A DNA stretch of 64,000 nucleotides, from the NCBI RefSeq assembly GCF_024622505.1, contig NZ_JANKAS010000005.1, forward strand, positions 1 to 64,000, given 5' to 3'. The DNA is from Irregularibacter muris (GTDB lineage: Bacteria > Bacillota > Clostridia > Eubacteriales > Garciellaceae). This document shows, in pieces, positions 1 to 8,354 of the stretch. A model generated the notes under the pieces. The model was not told where the DNA came from and ran no database searches. It saw only the letters and a program-made list of their open reading frames with translations. Within the stretch, counting starts at the first letter, position 1; each line of letters starts with the position of its first letter. A program made the position numbers and the translations under genes.

Positions 1-81
1 AAGAAATTCTTTGAAGTTGTTTCCCAGGCTATCCCCTACTGTAAGTAGGTGCTGTTTCGTCCCTTGCTGGCGACTCTTACT

Positions 82-110
82 ACTTTAACAGGTTTCTGCA
101 AAGCTGTCAA
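82..110 (-). promoter_or_regulatory. strong sigma-A promoter, probably for an rRNA or tRNA operon to the left
   Basis: Minus strand: TTGACA, exactly 17 bases, TAAAGT. The -35 hexamer sits in an AAAAAAGCTGTTGACAG context that closely resembles the promoter of the tRNA operon at 51223-51251 (AAAAAAAGCTATTGACAA). The transcript would begin near base 75 and run out of the window without an open reading frame, which suits a stable-RNA leader. The rRNA assignment is inference. Confidence 0.6.
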
Positions 111-205
111 CAGCTTTTTTCTTTTTTAAATAAATTTTGTTTTTATATAAATTACTTTTATTGCTTTTTGCAACTTTATTTGCCTCTCTCAGAGGCGACT
201 TTTAT

Positions 206-234
206 AGAATAACATGACACCAATCTATTTTCAA
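206..234 (-). promoter_or_regulatory. sigma-A promoter, upstream member of a tandem pair
   Basis: Read on the minus strand there is TTGAAA, a 17-base spacer and TATTCT. It lies downstream of the IclR gene and points out of the left window edge. With the second promoter at 82-110 it forms a tandem pair typical of stable-RNA operons. The transcribed gene is outside the window, so its identity is inferred. Confidence 0.5.
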
Positions 235-250
235 CTGGAATTTTTTGCTT

Positions 251-970
251 TTATCCCTTATATTTCTCACTTATTTCTATAAGGTGTTTAATAATAACTC
301 CTAGGGTTTCTGCGTTCATTCTAATCTTTGGTACTGCTACGGATAAAGAAGCAATGACATTGCCCTTCTCCGTGAAGAAGGGTATAGCTACCACCATGAC
401 TCCTAAAATAGTCTCATTTTCATCTATAGCGTATCCTTTTTTCCTTATTTGGTTTAATTCTCTCTCCAAAGACTCTTTATCTTTTAAACTCTTTAGTAAT
501 TCATTTTTAGTCTTTAAGGGGAGAAAAGATAATATGGCTTTATTGGCTGCTCCTATATGAAGAGAGCGTTTTGTCCCGATTTCTTCCACTGCTCTTAGGG
601 GCTTGTCGCTATCCATCTTATCAATTATCCTTCCCCATGTCCCTTCTCTTATTGTAATAAAGCAGCTCTCCGAAGTTTTTTTGTATATAGCTTCTAAGGG
701 TTGGGCAAGCATATTCTCAACAATATGAAATTCTTTTACCGCTTCAGCATAATGTAGAAATTCCAATCCTAAAGAATATTTTTTATTAACTGGATCCTGT
801 GCCACAAATCCATGGCGTTTTAAGGAGGATAGTAGGCGATGTACAGTAGAAACGTGAATATCTAATTCTCTACTAATATCCGTTGTTCTCCACCATTGTC
901 TTGATTCTATAGGAGCAAGTAGGTGTAATATTTCGCTAACCTTATCAATAACTTCCATTTCTACTATCAT
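251..970 (-). CDS. IclR-family transcriptional regulator
   Basis: A 239-residue IclR-type protein: an N-terminal winged helix-turn-helix (about residues 7-70, with the recognition helix around STVHRLLSSLKRHG) followed by the effector-binding IclR domain (about 75-235). These proteins usually repress or activate small-molecule catabolic genes; the ligand cannot be read from sequence. It starts 21 bases after the LacI-type gene and probably shares its transcript. The start is uncertain: GGGAAAGG abuts the first ATG directly, while the ATG four codons later (base 958) has a spacing of about 12. No target operon adjoins it, since the DNA to the left looks like a stable-RNA promoter. Confidence 0.85.
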   Translation of the reverse strand: MIVEMEVIDKVSEILHLLAPIESRQWWRTTDISRELDIHVSTVHRLLSSLKRHGFVAQDPVNKKYSLGLEFLHYAEAVKEFHIVENMLAQPLEAIYKKTSESCFITIREGTWGRIIDKMDSDKPLRAVEEIGTKRSLHIGAANKAILSFLPLKTKNELLKSLKDKESLERELNQIRKKGYAIDENETILGVMVVAIPFFTEKGNVIASLSVAVPKIRMNAETLGVIIKHLIEISEKYKG

Positions 971-991
971 CCTTTCCCATTGGAGTAATGG

Positions 992-1999
992 TTATTTCAC
1001 TGTTGCTGTAGATTCTCTTTCAATAATATCATGGCGCATGATAATATTTTGATTTTCTACTTCTTCTTTATTTATCATTTTAATTAACATTCTTGCACAA
1101 ACCGCTCCTATATCGTACATAGGCTGAGCTACAGTGGTAATAGAAGGTTGTACCCATTCGGAAATATTAAAGTTATTAAACCCACTAATACTTATATCCT
1201 TAGGTACACTCAGGCCTTCTTCCCCTGCTCTTCTTATGGCCCCTAGGGCAACTTCATCATTGGTGGCCATCACAGCAGTAGGTCTATTGTTTTCCTTCAA
1301 TAGGGCATCCATCATTTTATATCCACCCCGAATACTGATCTCCCCCATTAGCTCCCATTCTTTAGGTAGGGCTAATCCTTCTTCTTGCATGGCTCTTCTG
1401 AACCCTTCTTCCTTTTCCCTTGCAATCAAGGAGTTGTGATGGCCATCAGAGAAGTGGGCAATTTTTTTATGTCCTAAGGAAATCAAATATTTAGTCATAT
1501 CATAGGCTGCTTTTTCATTATCTACCATTACGCTGGGAATGGAGTACTCGTAGTCATGTATAGCCCCAGTAACTAATGGCACTTTGCTATCTACCATTTT
1601 CTTTTTTAACTCTTGGGAAATTCCCCTGCCTATATAAAGAATACCATCACATTGTTTCTCTATTAATACATCCAAATAAGTTTGCTCTTTCTGTTCCTCA
1701 GAATCTGTGTTACACAAGATGATATTATAATCATACATATTGCAAATATCCTCAACTCCCCGTACTACCTCTGTGAAGTAGGAGCTCGCTATATCTGGAA
1801 TCATAATACCAAAAGTGTTGGTTTTTTGCATTTTTAGACTTCTTGCAATAGCATTGGGTTTATAACCGGTTCTCTCTATAGCCTCTAGTACTCTTTTTTT
1901 TGTTTCTTCATTTACCAATGGCACATTATTTAATACCCTGGAAACAGTCGCCACCGAAACATTGGCTTCTTTAGCAACATCTTTAATTTTTACACTCAT
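992..1999 (-). CDS. LacI/CcpA-family transcriptional regulator
   Basis: A 335-residue LacI-family repressor: an N-terminal lambda-like DNA-binding domain (KIKDVAKEANVSVATVSRVL, residues 4-23), hinge helix near residue 50-60 and a periplasmic-binding-protein-like core. Several stretches, such as QPMYDIGAV near the C-terminus, resemble CcpA, the carbon catabolite regulator of Firmicutes, so it may read cre-type operators; one cre-like palindrome lies at 33044-33057. Whether it is the true CcpA or a pathway-specific paralogue cannot be decided here. A GGGAGG ribosome site precedes the ATG. The IclR gene follows after 21 bases. Confidence 0.85.
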   Translation of the reverse strand: MSVKIKDVAKEANVSVATVSRVLNNVPLVNEETKKRVLEAIERTGYKPNAIARSLKMQKTNTFGIMIPDIASSYFTEVVRGVEDICNMYDYNIILCNTDSEEQKEQTYLDVLIEKQCDGILYIGRGISQELKKKMVDSKVPLVTGAIHDYEYSIPSVMVDNEKAAYDMTKYLISLGHKKIAHFSDGHHNSLIAREKEEGFRRAMQEEGLALPKEWELMGEISIRGGYKMMDALLKENNRPTAVMATNDEVALGAIRRAGEEGLSVPKDISISGFNNFNISEWVQPSITTVAQPMYDIGAVCARMLIKMINKEEVENQNIIMRHDIIERESTATVK

Positions 2000-2170
2000 T
2001 TTTCCATCCTCCCGCTTTCTAATCTCTTTAACTATATCACAAAAAATTATTTATCTACATTGTTAAATGCCAATCAATGTGAAAATTGTTTTTATTATGA
2101 AAATGTTGTTAACTATTCTTATTATACCAAAATTCATAAAGTTATATCGAAAAAGACTTTTTTCTTCTTT

Positions 2171-2905
2171 CTACGCCAAAGGAATTAAAAATTTTGTTAG
2201 CATGAGTAAAAAGACGGTGCTTAAGTTAAAGATAAAATGCACTGTTATTGCTCCCCAAAATCCTCTTTTATGATAAATATAGCAGGCAAAAAGTCCTAAT
2301 CCGAAAAAAGTAGGGATGCCTACAACATTATAATGTAGTAAAGTAAATAATGCACTACTTAAAATAGCCGCTATGATTTTCCCTGTTTTAGGGGTTAACA
2401 CCTTATGAAACAACCAATGACGCATGGAGAACTCTTCATTTATTGGGGCCATAAAGACAATTAACACAAATAAAAAGATGTTTAGCAATAATTCGTTGGA
2501 ACTCACAAAAATATCTACGACCTCTTGTTGTTGGATATTAACTCCAAAATTTTGGAGGATGATCATAAACACAAAATTTACTATGCCCAAAGGAAATCGG
2601 AGGAGTAGGGTAAAGAGGGCTATTTTGAAAAAATCCTTTATCCCATAGGGTTTATTCTCCTGTCCCCGAGTAAACTCTCCTGAATCTCCCTTCCTATTTT
2701 TATATTCTTTTATGATCAAGATCATAATTAATATAAAGGGTACGACCTGTTGAGTATACAAGGTACCCGCCCAATAAATAATACTCATTATTCCTAAAAT
2801 AATAGGGTTTACCTCTCTAAAAGTTTTTAGGGCAACCAGAAAAGGAGGAAGGCCTATAACAATAACAATTAATAATAGCTTTAATAATTCTGTTCCTTGT
2901 ACCAT
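2171..2905 (-). CDS. CPBP-family intramembrane metalloprotease (CAAX/bacteriocin-processing type)
   Basis: About 244 residues, strongly hydrophobic with 6-8 likely membrane helices. The three CPBP (Abi) motifs are present: EE-x3-R (E157, E158, R162), F-x3-H (H191) and H-x3-N (H223, N227), so the active site looks intact. Members cleave within membranes; some confer bacteriocin immunity. I start it at 2905 because AAGGAG lies 8 bases upstream; a longer reading frame to 2983 lacks a ribosome site. It overlaps the end of the metallopeptidase gene by 25 bases, so the two are probably translationally coupled and may act together. The substrate is unknown. Confidence 0.8.
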   Translation of the reverse strand: MVQGTELLKLLLIVIVIGLPPFLVALKTFREVNPIILGIMSIIYWAGTLYTQQVVPFILIMILIIKEYKNRKGDSGEFTRGQENKPYGIKDFFKIALFTLLLRFPLGIVNFVFMIILQNFGVNIQQQEVVDIFVSSNELLLNIFLFVLIVFMAPINEEFSMRHWLFHKVLTPKTGKIIAAILSSALFTLLHYNVVGIPTFFGLGLFACYIYHKRGFWGAITVHFIFNLSTVFLLMLTKFLIPLA

Positions 2906-4239
2906 AAATTTAGCTCCTTTTTTATATATAATTTTATTCCTTCTAAAGTACGTGAAAATCCTTCTATTGCTTTGTCTACCCATTTCTTTATGGATTCTTT
3001 ATCTTGAAGTATCCTGATGTTTTCCTGTACTCTCATATCCTTTTCTTGGGGTGTATATTCCTCATGGTTTAATTCTGTGACCATTGGTTGTTCAAAATCA
3101 ATAGTTAGAATATTCGAAGAGACAATATTTCCATATTCATTCATTGTAAACACTCGAATGTCCTTTGGAGTTTCTGTAAAATGGTCTGTATAATACAGAA
3201 TTTCTAGGCCTTTTTTCATTTTCACACTGCCTATCACAGCCTGTAATTTCTCCCCTGTTTTTACTGTTTTTATGGGAATAGCTTGCTGATTGTGTTCATC
3301 AAAGGCTACTACAGTATAAAGTAGTGGGGAAGTCTTTGCATCAATGCCCTCTGTCCATTCTATAATGAATTGTTTTTTATTATATCCTAGATCCTTAACC
3401 TGGGTCAAAGCTATATGGGACGTTGAAGGTATGGGATGGATTTCTAAATCTTCCAAACCTGCCAATTCACGCCAATAATCAGCTACACCAGGAATGTCCT
3501 GAGCTAGGGGAATATTAAAATTTTCCTGGGGATATACATTGAAAATATGATTGTTCCATCTTATAGTCTGATCCAATTGCTTTTTTTCTTCTCTCTTTAT
3601 AATATCATCGTAAGTTTTAGGGATTTTTGCAGTGGGCGAACCAAAAATTTGAATATAATCCTCCGCTGCAATTTCACTAATATTCCATTGATGTCCATTT
3701 TCATAGTCATTGCTTACTCTTTCATCTTCCACTAATCCTCTTATGGCAGCATATTGGGTGTCCTGCCACTGATCAAATGTTTTATTTTCCCCTTTAATCA
3801 AGTAATACAAGGTAAAATGATGACCGTATTCATGGGAAAGGGTCTTTGCTATTTCTTCTATGGTATTTTTATCCTTCATACTTAATAGGTCAATCTCTGC
3901 TTTGTCCTTCATTTTATATCTAGATTTATTGATAAAATTATTTCTTTGATAAGCTCCCCGATACAATCCTTCCTCGTCCCCTCCATAGGGATTATCGGGG
4001 TAGAGGTTTATGCTAGCTAAATACTTTATCTCTTCTCCATAGGTGTTGTTTAATAATTCTTCATAGATATCCTTTAGTTTTTCCCCTGTCCAGTTGGAGG
4101 TATAGCTTTTAATTTCTATGCCCATAGGCCCCTCATACACATCATATAAAGTATCATCCCCTTTGACAGCCTGGGGAGAAATAAAAATCAACATTAATAC
4201 AATGAACAATGTGATTAAAATAATGGATAGTTTCCTCAT
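2881..4239 (-). CDS. Secreted or membrane-anchored zinc metallopeptidase with HEYGH motif
   Basis: About 452 residues. An N-terminal hydrophobic segment (residues 2-24, ending near SPQAVKG) is a signal peptide or anchor. HEYGHH at residues 136-141 is a classic zinc-binding HExxH, placed after a short helical region; acidic residues about 30 further on (VEDERVSND) could give the third ligand. The C-terminal half looks like extracellular beta structure. It was not matched to a named peptidase family. The start at 4239 has AAAAGGA upstream; the in-frame extension to 4275 begins with TTG and lacks a site. It overlaps the CPBP protease gene, suggesting a two-protease module. Confidence 0.65.
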   Translation of the reverse strand: MRKLSIILITLFIVLMLIFISPQAVKGDDTLYDVYEGPMGIEIKSYTSNWTGEKLKDIYEELLNNTYGEEIKYLASINLYPDNPYGGDEEGLYRGAYQRNNFINKSRYKMKDKAEIDLLSMKDKNTIEEIAKTLSHEYGHHFTLYYLIKGENKTFDQWQDTQYAAIRGLVEDERVSNDYENGHQWNISEIAAEDYIQIFGSPTAKIPKTYDDIIKREEKKQLDQTIRWNNHIFNVYPQENFNIPLAQDIPGVADYWRELAGLEDLEIHPIPSTSHIALTQVKDLGYNKKQFIIEWTEGIDAKTSPLLYTVVAFDEHNQQAIPIKTVKTGEKLQAVIGSVKMKKGLEILYYTDHFTETPKDIRVFTMNEYGNIVSSNILTIDFEQPMVTELNHEEYTPQEKDMRVQENIRILQDKESIKKWVDKAIEGFSRTLEGIKLYIKKELNLWYKEQNY

Positions 4240-4363
4240 AATTTTTCCTTTTCTATTTTTTATTTTTCTAGACAATGCCTACTATACAATCCATACCCTT
4301 AGTTATATAAATATAATCTTTTATAGAAAATTATGAACACTACTATTATACATTAAATACAGA

Positions 4364-4394
4364 CAAAAAAGAAAAGCGTGCAAAGCTCGCACGC
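4364..4394 (-). terminator. Intrinsic terminator with GCGTGC stem
   Basis: On the minus strand GCGTGC and GCACGC pair around a 7-base loop and are followed by TTTTCTTTTTT. It lies about 90 bases after the small Cys-protein gene. A near-copy of this stem is found at 39600-39618. Confidence 0.65.
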
Positions 4395-4485
4395 ACTTTT
4401 AAAGCCAAATATGTTGAGTAACTGATTATGCCCGTTGAATGAAGATTTTATTGTGAGTAAAAATCAACTAGCCTAATCAACTGGT

Positions 4486-4674
4486 TTATTCTTGGTCTAT
4501 ACTGGTGAGGACATCATCAAATACATCTATTTGACATCTGTTATTTTCCCAATAATGACAGTTTTCACAGGATTCACTATATTTTCCCCCAATAGTTGCT
4601 GAAAATCCTGGATTTATCGCATTATACTCAGGACAATTCGTACCGACAATCATTAATTGTTCTTTACTTACCAT
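4486..4674 (-). CDS. Small cysteine-containing protein, function unknown
   Basis: 62 residues with a good GGGAGAGGTG ribosome site and ATG. Four cysteines (C14, C36, C39, C47) include a C-x2-C pair and could bind metal. The overall look (tandem Cys, acidic C-terminus, no hydrophobic helix) recalls the small Cys-rich proteins of anaerobic Firmicutes such as the one at 56575-56745, but no family is recognised with confidence. It stands alone between the metallopeptidase and the MocR regulator, and ends with the terminator at 4364-4394. Confidence 0.6.
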   Translation of the reverse strand: MVSKEQLMIVGTNCPEYNAINPGFSATIGGKYSESCENCHYWENNRCQIDVFDDVLTSIDQE

Positions 4675-4743
4675 TTTTTCACCTCTCCCATGGAATGTAT
4701 ATAGTCATATTTTGCTTTTAAAATCAATATTTTATTCATCTAT

Positions 4744-6168
4744 TTAGTAATAGGGTAGAGAGGTGTTTTCCATGTCCTTTCTATGGAAATCCTTTAAAAA
4801 CTCCGATAATAGTCTCCCTAATTCCTCCAGTCCAGGAAGTATATCTTGGGTTTTAAGATTTCCGTAGGTAATCCTAAAATAGGAACTATTTTTATGCTCT
4901 AGAAAAAATTCTTTCCCTGGCGTTATGGCAATACCTCTTTTCATTGCCTCATAAAATAGGGCTTGGGAGTGATATCCTGGGGGAAGTTTTAGCCAAAAAT
5001 AGAGAGTGCCTTGGGGTATAGTATAGGAAATTTCCTTAGGAATATATTTTTTTATTCCCTCCACAGTTTCATAAAAACCTTTTCTATAATACTCTTCCAT
5101 TTTTATTAATTGCTTTCTCCAGAAACCTCTTCTGAAAATAAGATCAAAACTTCTTTGGACCAATCCCATAGTAAATAAGTCAGCACTTTGCTTTGCATCT
5201 ATAATTCTTCTTTCATATTCCCTAGGACTTATTAAAAATCCTAATCGAAAGCCCGGCATAAAAATCTTGGAGAAACTTTTAATATAGATGACTCTATCTA
5301 ATTCATCCAAGGCCTTTAGGGGTATTCTTTTTTTATATCCAAAATGAAAATCGCTTAGATAGTCATCTTCAATGATAATGCTATCGTGTTGCTCAGCCAA
5401 CTCCAGCAGTCTTTTTCTTTTTTTTAGGGAATAGCTTATCCCAGTTGGATTATGAAAATTTGGCAGCACATAGATAAATTTTGGAAGGTATCTTTTCATT
5501 GCTTTTTCTAAATCATCCATATTCATTCCATCTGCTTCCATGGGAATTTCAATAAGTTTTGCCCCTCTCGCCTCAAATGCCTTTCTAGCACCAGGATAGG
5601 AAGGTCTTTCAATAATCACTACATCTCCTAATTCCAACAAGCCCTTGGTGACGATATCAATTCCCTGTTGAGCACCGGAAATAATATGTATTTCATGAAT
5701 ATTGCTTTTTATAGATAATTTTTTTAAGTATTGGGCAATAGATTCCCTTAGGGGATAATAACCCTCACTAGCCTGATAAGTAAAGGTATCTCCTCGATCT
5801 CTATCGAGTATTTCATTGATGATTTTTTTAAATTCTTCTACTTGGAAGGTTTCTGGATGGGGACTAGCGTTTGCAAAATCCCAGATAATATTATTTTCTC
5901 TTCTCCCTCCCTCCTTTAATTCTTTATCACTAGATTTTACATAGGTTCCTTTCCCTCTATGGCTAAGGACCAATTCCTCTTGTTCCAACAATTTATAGGC
6001 CTGTACAATGGTATCATTGTTTACTTCTAGTGTAGCTGCCAATTGCCTTATGGAGGGAAGTTTTTCATTGGCTTTCATCCTTCCCTGTAAAATCTCATTT
6101 TTTATTTGAAGAAATACTTGAAGATACAGAGGCTTGTTCCCTGTTTTATCTATAGTGATCTCCTTCAT
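4744..6168 (-). CDS. MocR/PdxR-type regulator (GntR helix-turn-helix fused to class I aminotransferase)
   Basis: 474 residues. Residues 10-78 form a GntR-type winged helix (LPSIRQLAATLEVNNDTIVQAY). Residues 95-460 are a fold-type I aminotransferase domain with the PLP lysine at K301 in SFSKIFMPGFRLG. In the family PLP acts as effector, and members control vitamin B6, GABA or amino-acid genes. Start ATG has GGAGAG upstream. No divergent partner is obvious: the plus-strand neighbour is a cell-wall hydrolase 174 bases away, so the target is open. Confidence 0.88.
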   Translation of the reverse strand: MKEITIDKTGNKPLYLQVFLQIKNEILQGRMKANEKLPSIRQLAATLEVNNDTIVQAYKLLEQEELVLSHRGKGTYVKSSDKELKEGGRRENNIIWDFANASPHPETFQVEEFKKIINEILDRDRGDTFTYQASEGYYPLRESIAQYLKKLSIKSNIHEIHIISGAQQGIDIVTKGLLELGDVVIIERPSYPGARKAFEARGAKLIEIPMEADGMNMDDLEKAMKRYLPKFIYVLPNFHNPTGISYSLKKRKRLLELAEQHDSIIIEDDYLSDFHFGYKKRIPLKALDELDRVIYIKSFSKIFMPGFRLGFLISPREYERRIIDAKQSADLFTMGLVQRSFDLIFRRGFWRKQLIKMEEYYRKGFYETVEGIKKYIPKEISYTIPQGTLYFWLKLPPGYHSQALFYEAMKRGIAITPGKEFFLEHKNSSYFRITYGNLKTQDILPGLEELGRLLSEFLKDFHRKDMENTSLPYY

Positions 6169-6269
6169 CTAAGCTCTCTCCTCACGGCTAATTTTTGGTA
6201 TATTATTACATAATTGTTACAATACATATACACTTTACATATTTTCGACAAATTTTGCTGCTTTTTTCT

Positions 6270-6297
6270 TTGTTCTACCATAATAATATTATATACT
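6270..6297 (+). promoter_or_regulatory. Putative promoter of the NlpC/P60 hydrolase gene
   Basis: TTGTTC, 16 bases, TATACT, about 45 bases upstream of the TTG start. Spacing is one base short of ideal. Confidence 0.4.
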
Positions 6298-6342
6298 ATA
6301 AGAGTAAGGTTTTAATAATTTTAATAAAAAGGGGGCGTTTTT

Positions 6343-7617
6343 TTGACATTAAAAAGAAATGGTTTTAAAAGTGCAGTAGTGGCCTTCACTGTGGCAGGAA
6401 TGCTATCTATTAGTGCAATACCTGCTTATGCAGCTCTAGGCGATAGAGTGCTAAAGAAGGGAATGACCCACGGGGATGTAAAAGTACTTCAACAGCATCT
6501 TAAAGACTTAGGGTTTTTCAGCTATAAGGATACAACTACATATTTTGGAGATATTACCCGAAATGCAGTTATGGATTTTCAAAAATCCAAAGGGTTAGCT
6601 GTAGATGGTTCTTTTGGCCCTGCATCATTTAAGGCATTGCAGACTTCTATTCAACCTACAAATCCAGGTTCCTCTAGTTCCTCTGTCTTAAATTATAGTC
6701 GTCCCTTAAGACTAGGACTTAGCGGAGCAGATGTTCATGGGTTGCAGGAAGCTCTTAAAAAGTTGGGCTACTTAAATATCGCTAATTGCACCAATTATTT
6801 TGGCACTCAAACCCAACAGGCAGTGAAATCCTTCCAAGCAGCCCAAGGACTTGCGGTAGATGGTTCCTTTGGGCCAGCTACATATAAAGCATTGGAATCT
6901 GCCCTAAAAGGTACTAACTCTAATCTAAAACCAACTCAGCCTACAAATCCGGCGGGTACTTTGACCTACAATCGTCTTTTGAAGTTAGGTATTAGTGGAA
7001 CAGATGTCAATGCATTACAGGAAGCTCTTAAGAAATTAGGATATTTAAACATTGCTAATTGTACCAACTATTTCGGTGCACAAACCCAACAGGCTTTACG
7101 ATCTTTTCAGCAGGCCCAAGGTATAGCTGTAGATGGGTTAGCCGGACCCCAAACAATTCAAACCATCAATAATGCCTTATCTGGTAAAGGCTCAAGCACT
7201 TCTCCCTCAACCCCTAACCGTGGCGATGAAAACAGAAGAATCCTTACCAGCGGCATCATTAACACAGCCAAGATATACCTTAATCCAAAGGTGCCCTATG
7301 TATTTGGCGGTTCTACCACAAAGGGCTTTGACTGTTCTGGCTACACACAATTTGTCTATAAACAAAATGGGATAAGCATACCTCGCACCTCTGAACTACA
7401 GGCCAATGCGGGTAGTTATGTATCCAGAGCCAATCTGCAACCGGGCGATTTAATTATTTTTAGCAATACCTATCGATCCGGTCCTAGTCACACAGGTATC
7501 TACCTAGGGGATGATCAATTTATCCATTCTAGTTCTAGTAATAATGGAATTACCATTTCAAGCTTGAATACTGCTTACTATAGGGATCATTTTTCCTATG
7601 GAAGAAGGGTGTATTAA
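6343..7617 (+). CDS. Secreted peptidoglycan hydrolase: three PG-binding domains plus NlpC/P60
   Basis: 424 residues, beginning with a TTG start (GGGGGCG upstream). Residues 1-30 are a signal peptide with cleavage likely after AYA. Three peptidoglycan-binding_1 repeats follow (about 35-102, 117-186, 207-277), two of them nearly identical in sequence (KKLGYLNIANCTNYFG occurs twice), then a Ser/Thr/Pro-rich linker and a C-terminal NlpC/P60 endopeptidase (about 295-424) with C331 in FDCSG, H383 and H395 as the catalytic set. It should cleave stem peptides in the wall, for vegetative remodelling or sporulation/germination. Monocistronic, closed by the terminator at 7641-7674. Confidence 0.92.
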   Translation: MTLKRNGFKSAVVAFTVAGMLSISAIPAYAALGDRVLKKGMTHGDVKVLQQHLKDLGFFSYKDTTTYFGDITRNAVMDFQKSKGLAVDGSFGPASFKALQTSIQPTNPGSSSSSVLNYSRPLRLGLSGADVHGLQEALKKLGYLNIANCTNYFGTQTQQAVKSFQAAQGLAVDGSFGPATYKALESALKGTNSNLKPTQPTNPAGTLTYNRLLKLGISGTDVNALQEALKKLGYLNIANCTNYFGAQTQQALRSFQQAQGIAVDGLAGPQTIQTINNALSGKGSSTSPSTPNRGDENRRILTSGIINTAKIYLNPKVPYVFGGSTTKGFDCSGYTQFVYKQNGISIPRTSELQANAGSYVSRANLQPGDLIIFSNTYRSGPSHTGIYLGDDQFIHSSSSNNGITISSLNTAYYRDHFSYGRRVY

Positions 7618-7640
7618 TATTTCTACATTAAATAGAATAT

Positions 7641-7674
7641 AAAAGGGTTGTGCCCCATGGGGCACAACCCTTTT
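7641..7674. terminator. Bidirectional terminator between hydrolase gene and nrdG
   Basis: A perfect 34-base palindrome (16-base arms rich in AAAAGGGTTGTGCCCC) with A- and T-runs on its outer edges serves both convergent genes. Confidence 0.9.
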
Positions 7675-7677
7675 ATA

Positions 7678-8196
7678 TTACGAACTTTTCTCCATGTATT
7701 CTTTCCATAATATGGCCTTCCCTTCCCTGAGGGAAGAACGGATATCAATAATTCTTTGATTCTCTGAACCCCTAAAGGCTAACTGTAGATTTTTTTGTTT
7801 TATCTGAAAGGGCCCATCTACCAATACATCTCCACAACTTAAAAATTCCAACCAGTCTTTTCTTTGCTTCATCAACAAAAATTCAAAAGTATATCCAGTA
7901 TAGATCCATATATTCAGCCCAATCCTCTTGGCAGCCTTTGCGATTTCTATACAAGCTTTAGCTTGCTCAAAGGGCTCTCCGCCGGAAAAGGTAATTCCTC
8001 GATGAATTCCTCTAGATTGAATCTCCTGAATAATGTCCTTGCAATCTGCCTCAAAGCCTTCCATGGGATGATGGGTTTGGGGGTTATGGCACTGAGGACA
8101 ATGATGGGGACAGCCCTGGGTCCAAACCACCATACGCAAGCCCGGACCGTCTACAATGGAATTCATTTGAACCTTACTGGCCAATCTGATTTTCAC
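7678..8196 (-). CDS. nrdG: Anaerobic ribonucleotide reductase activating protein
   Basis: 172-residue radical-SAM enzyme that installs the glycyl radical on NrdD. The 4Fe-4S motif C-x3-C-x2-C is at C29, C33, C36, and the SAM-binding GGEP motif follows (TFSGGEPFEQ). Length is normal for NrdG. The start is GTG with AAGGTGA six bases upstream. It follows nrdD on the same strand after 158 bases that contain a large inverted repeat (8264-8331) but no terminator, so expression with nrdD under NrdR is likely. Confidence 0.95.
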   Translation of the reverse strand: MKIRLASKVQMNSIVDGPGLRMVVWTQGCPHHCPQCHNPQTHHPMEGFEADCKDIIQEIQSRGIHRGITFSGGEPFEQAKACIEIAKAAKRIGLNIWIYTGYTFEFLLMKQRKDWLEFLSCGDVLVDGPFQIKQKNLQLAFRGSENQRIIDIRSSLREGKAILWKEYMEKSS

Positions 8197-8263
8197 ACGC
8201 TCACCTTCTTGTCACTATATTCAACAAATAGTTTGCACATTTTTACAAAATAGGTACCCTACC

Positions 8264-8331
8264 GTGTATAATCATTAATTTAATTTGCCTTTCACTTTCG
8301 TACAGTCTGCGTAAAGTTTATGATTATACAC
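8264..8331. repeat. 12-bp perfect inverted repeat inside the nrdD-nrdG gap
   Basis: GTGTATAATCAT at 8264-8275 and ATGATTATACAC at 8320-8331 are exact reverse complements separated by 44 bases. There is no T-run, so it is not a standard terminator. It could be an mRNA stem between the cistrons or two operator half-sites. It does not resemble the NrdR boxes upstream of nrdD. Confidence 0.7.
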
Positions 8332-8354
8332 TTTTGCTTGTTTGCCATTTTAAA

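Noticed and set aside
2067-2273. Plus-strand frame of 68 codons
   Set aside because: AT-rich, no ribosome site, and runs into the 3' end of the CPBP protease gene.
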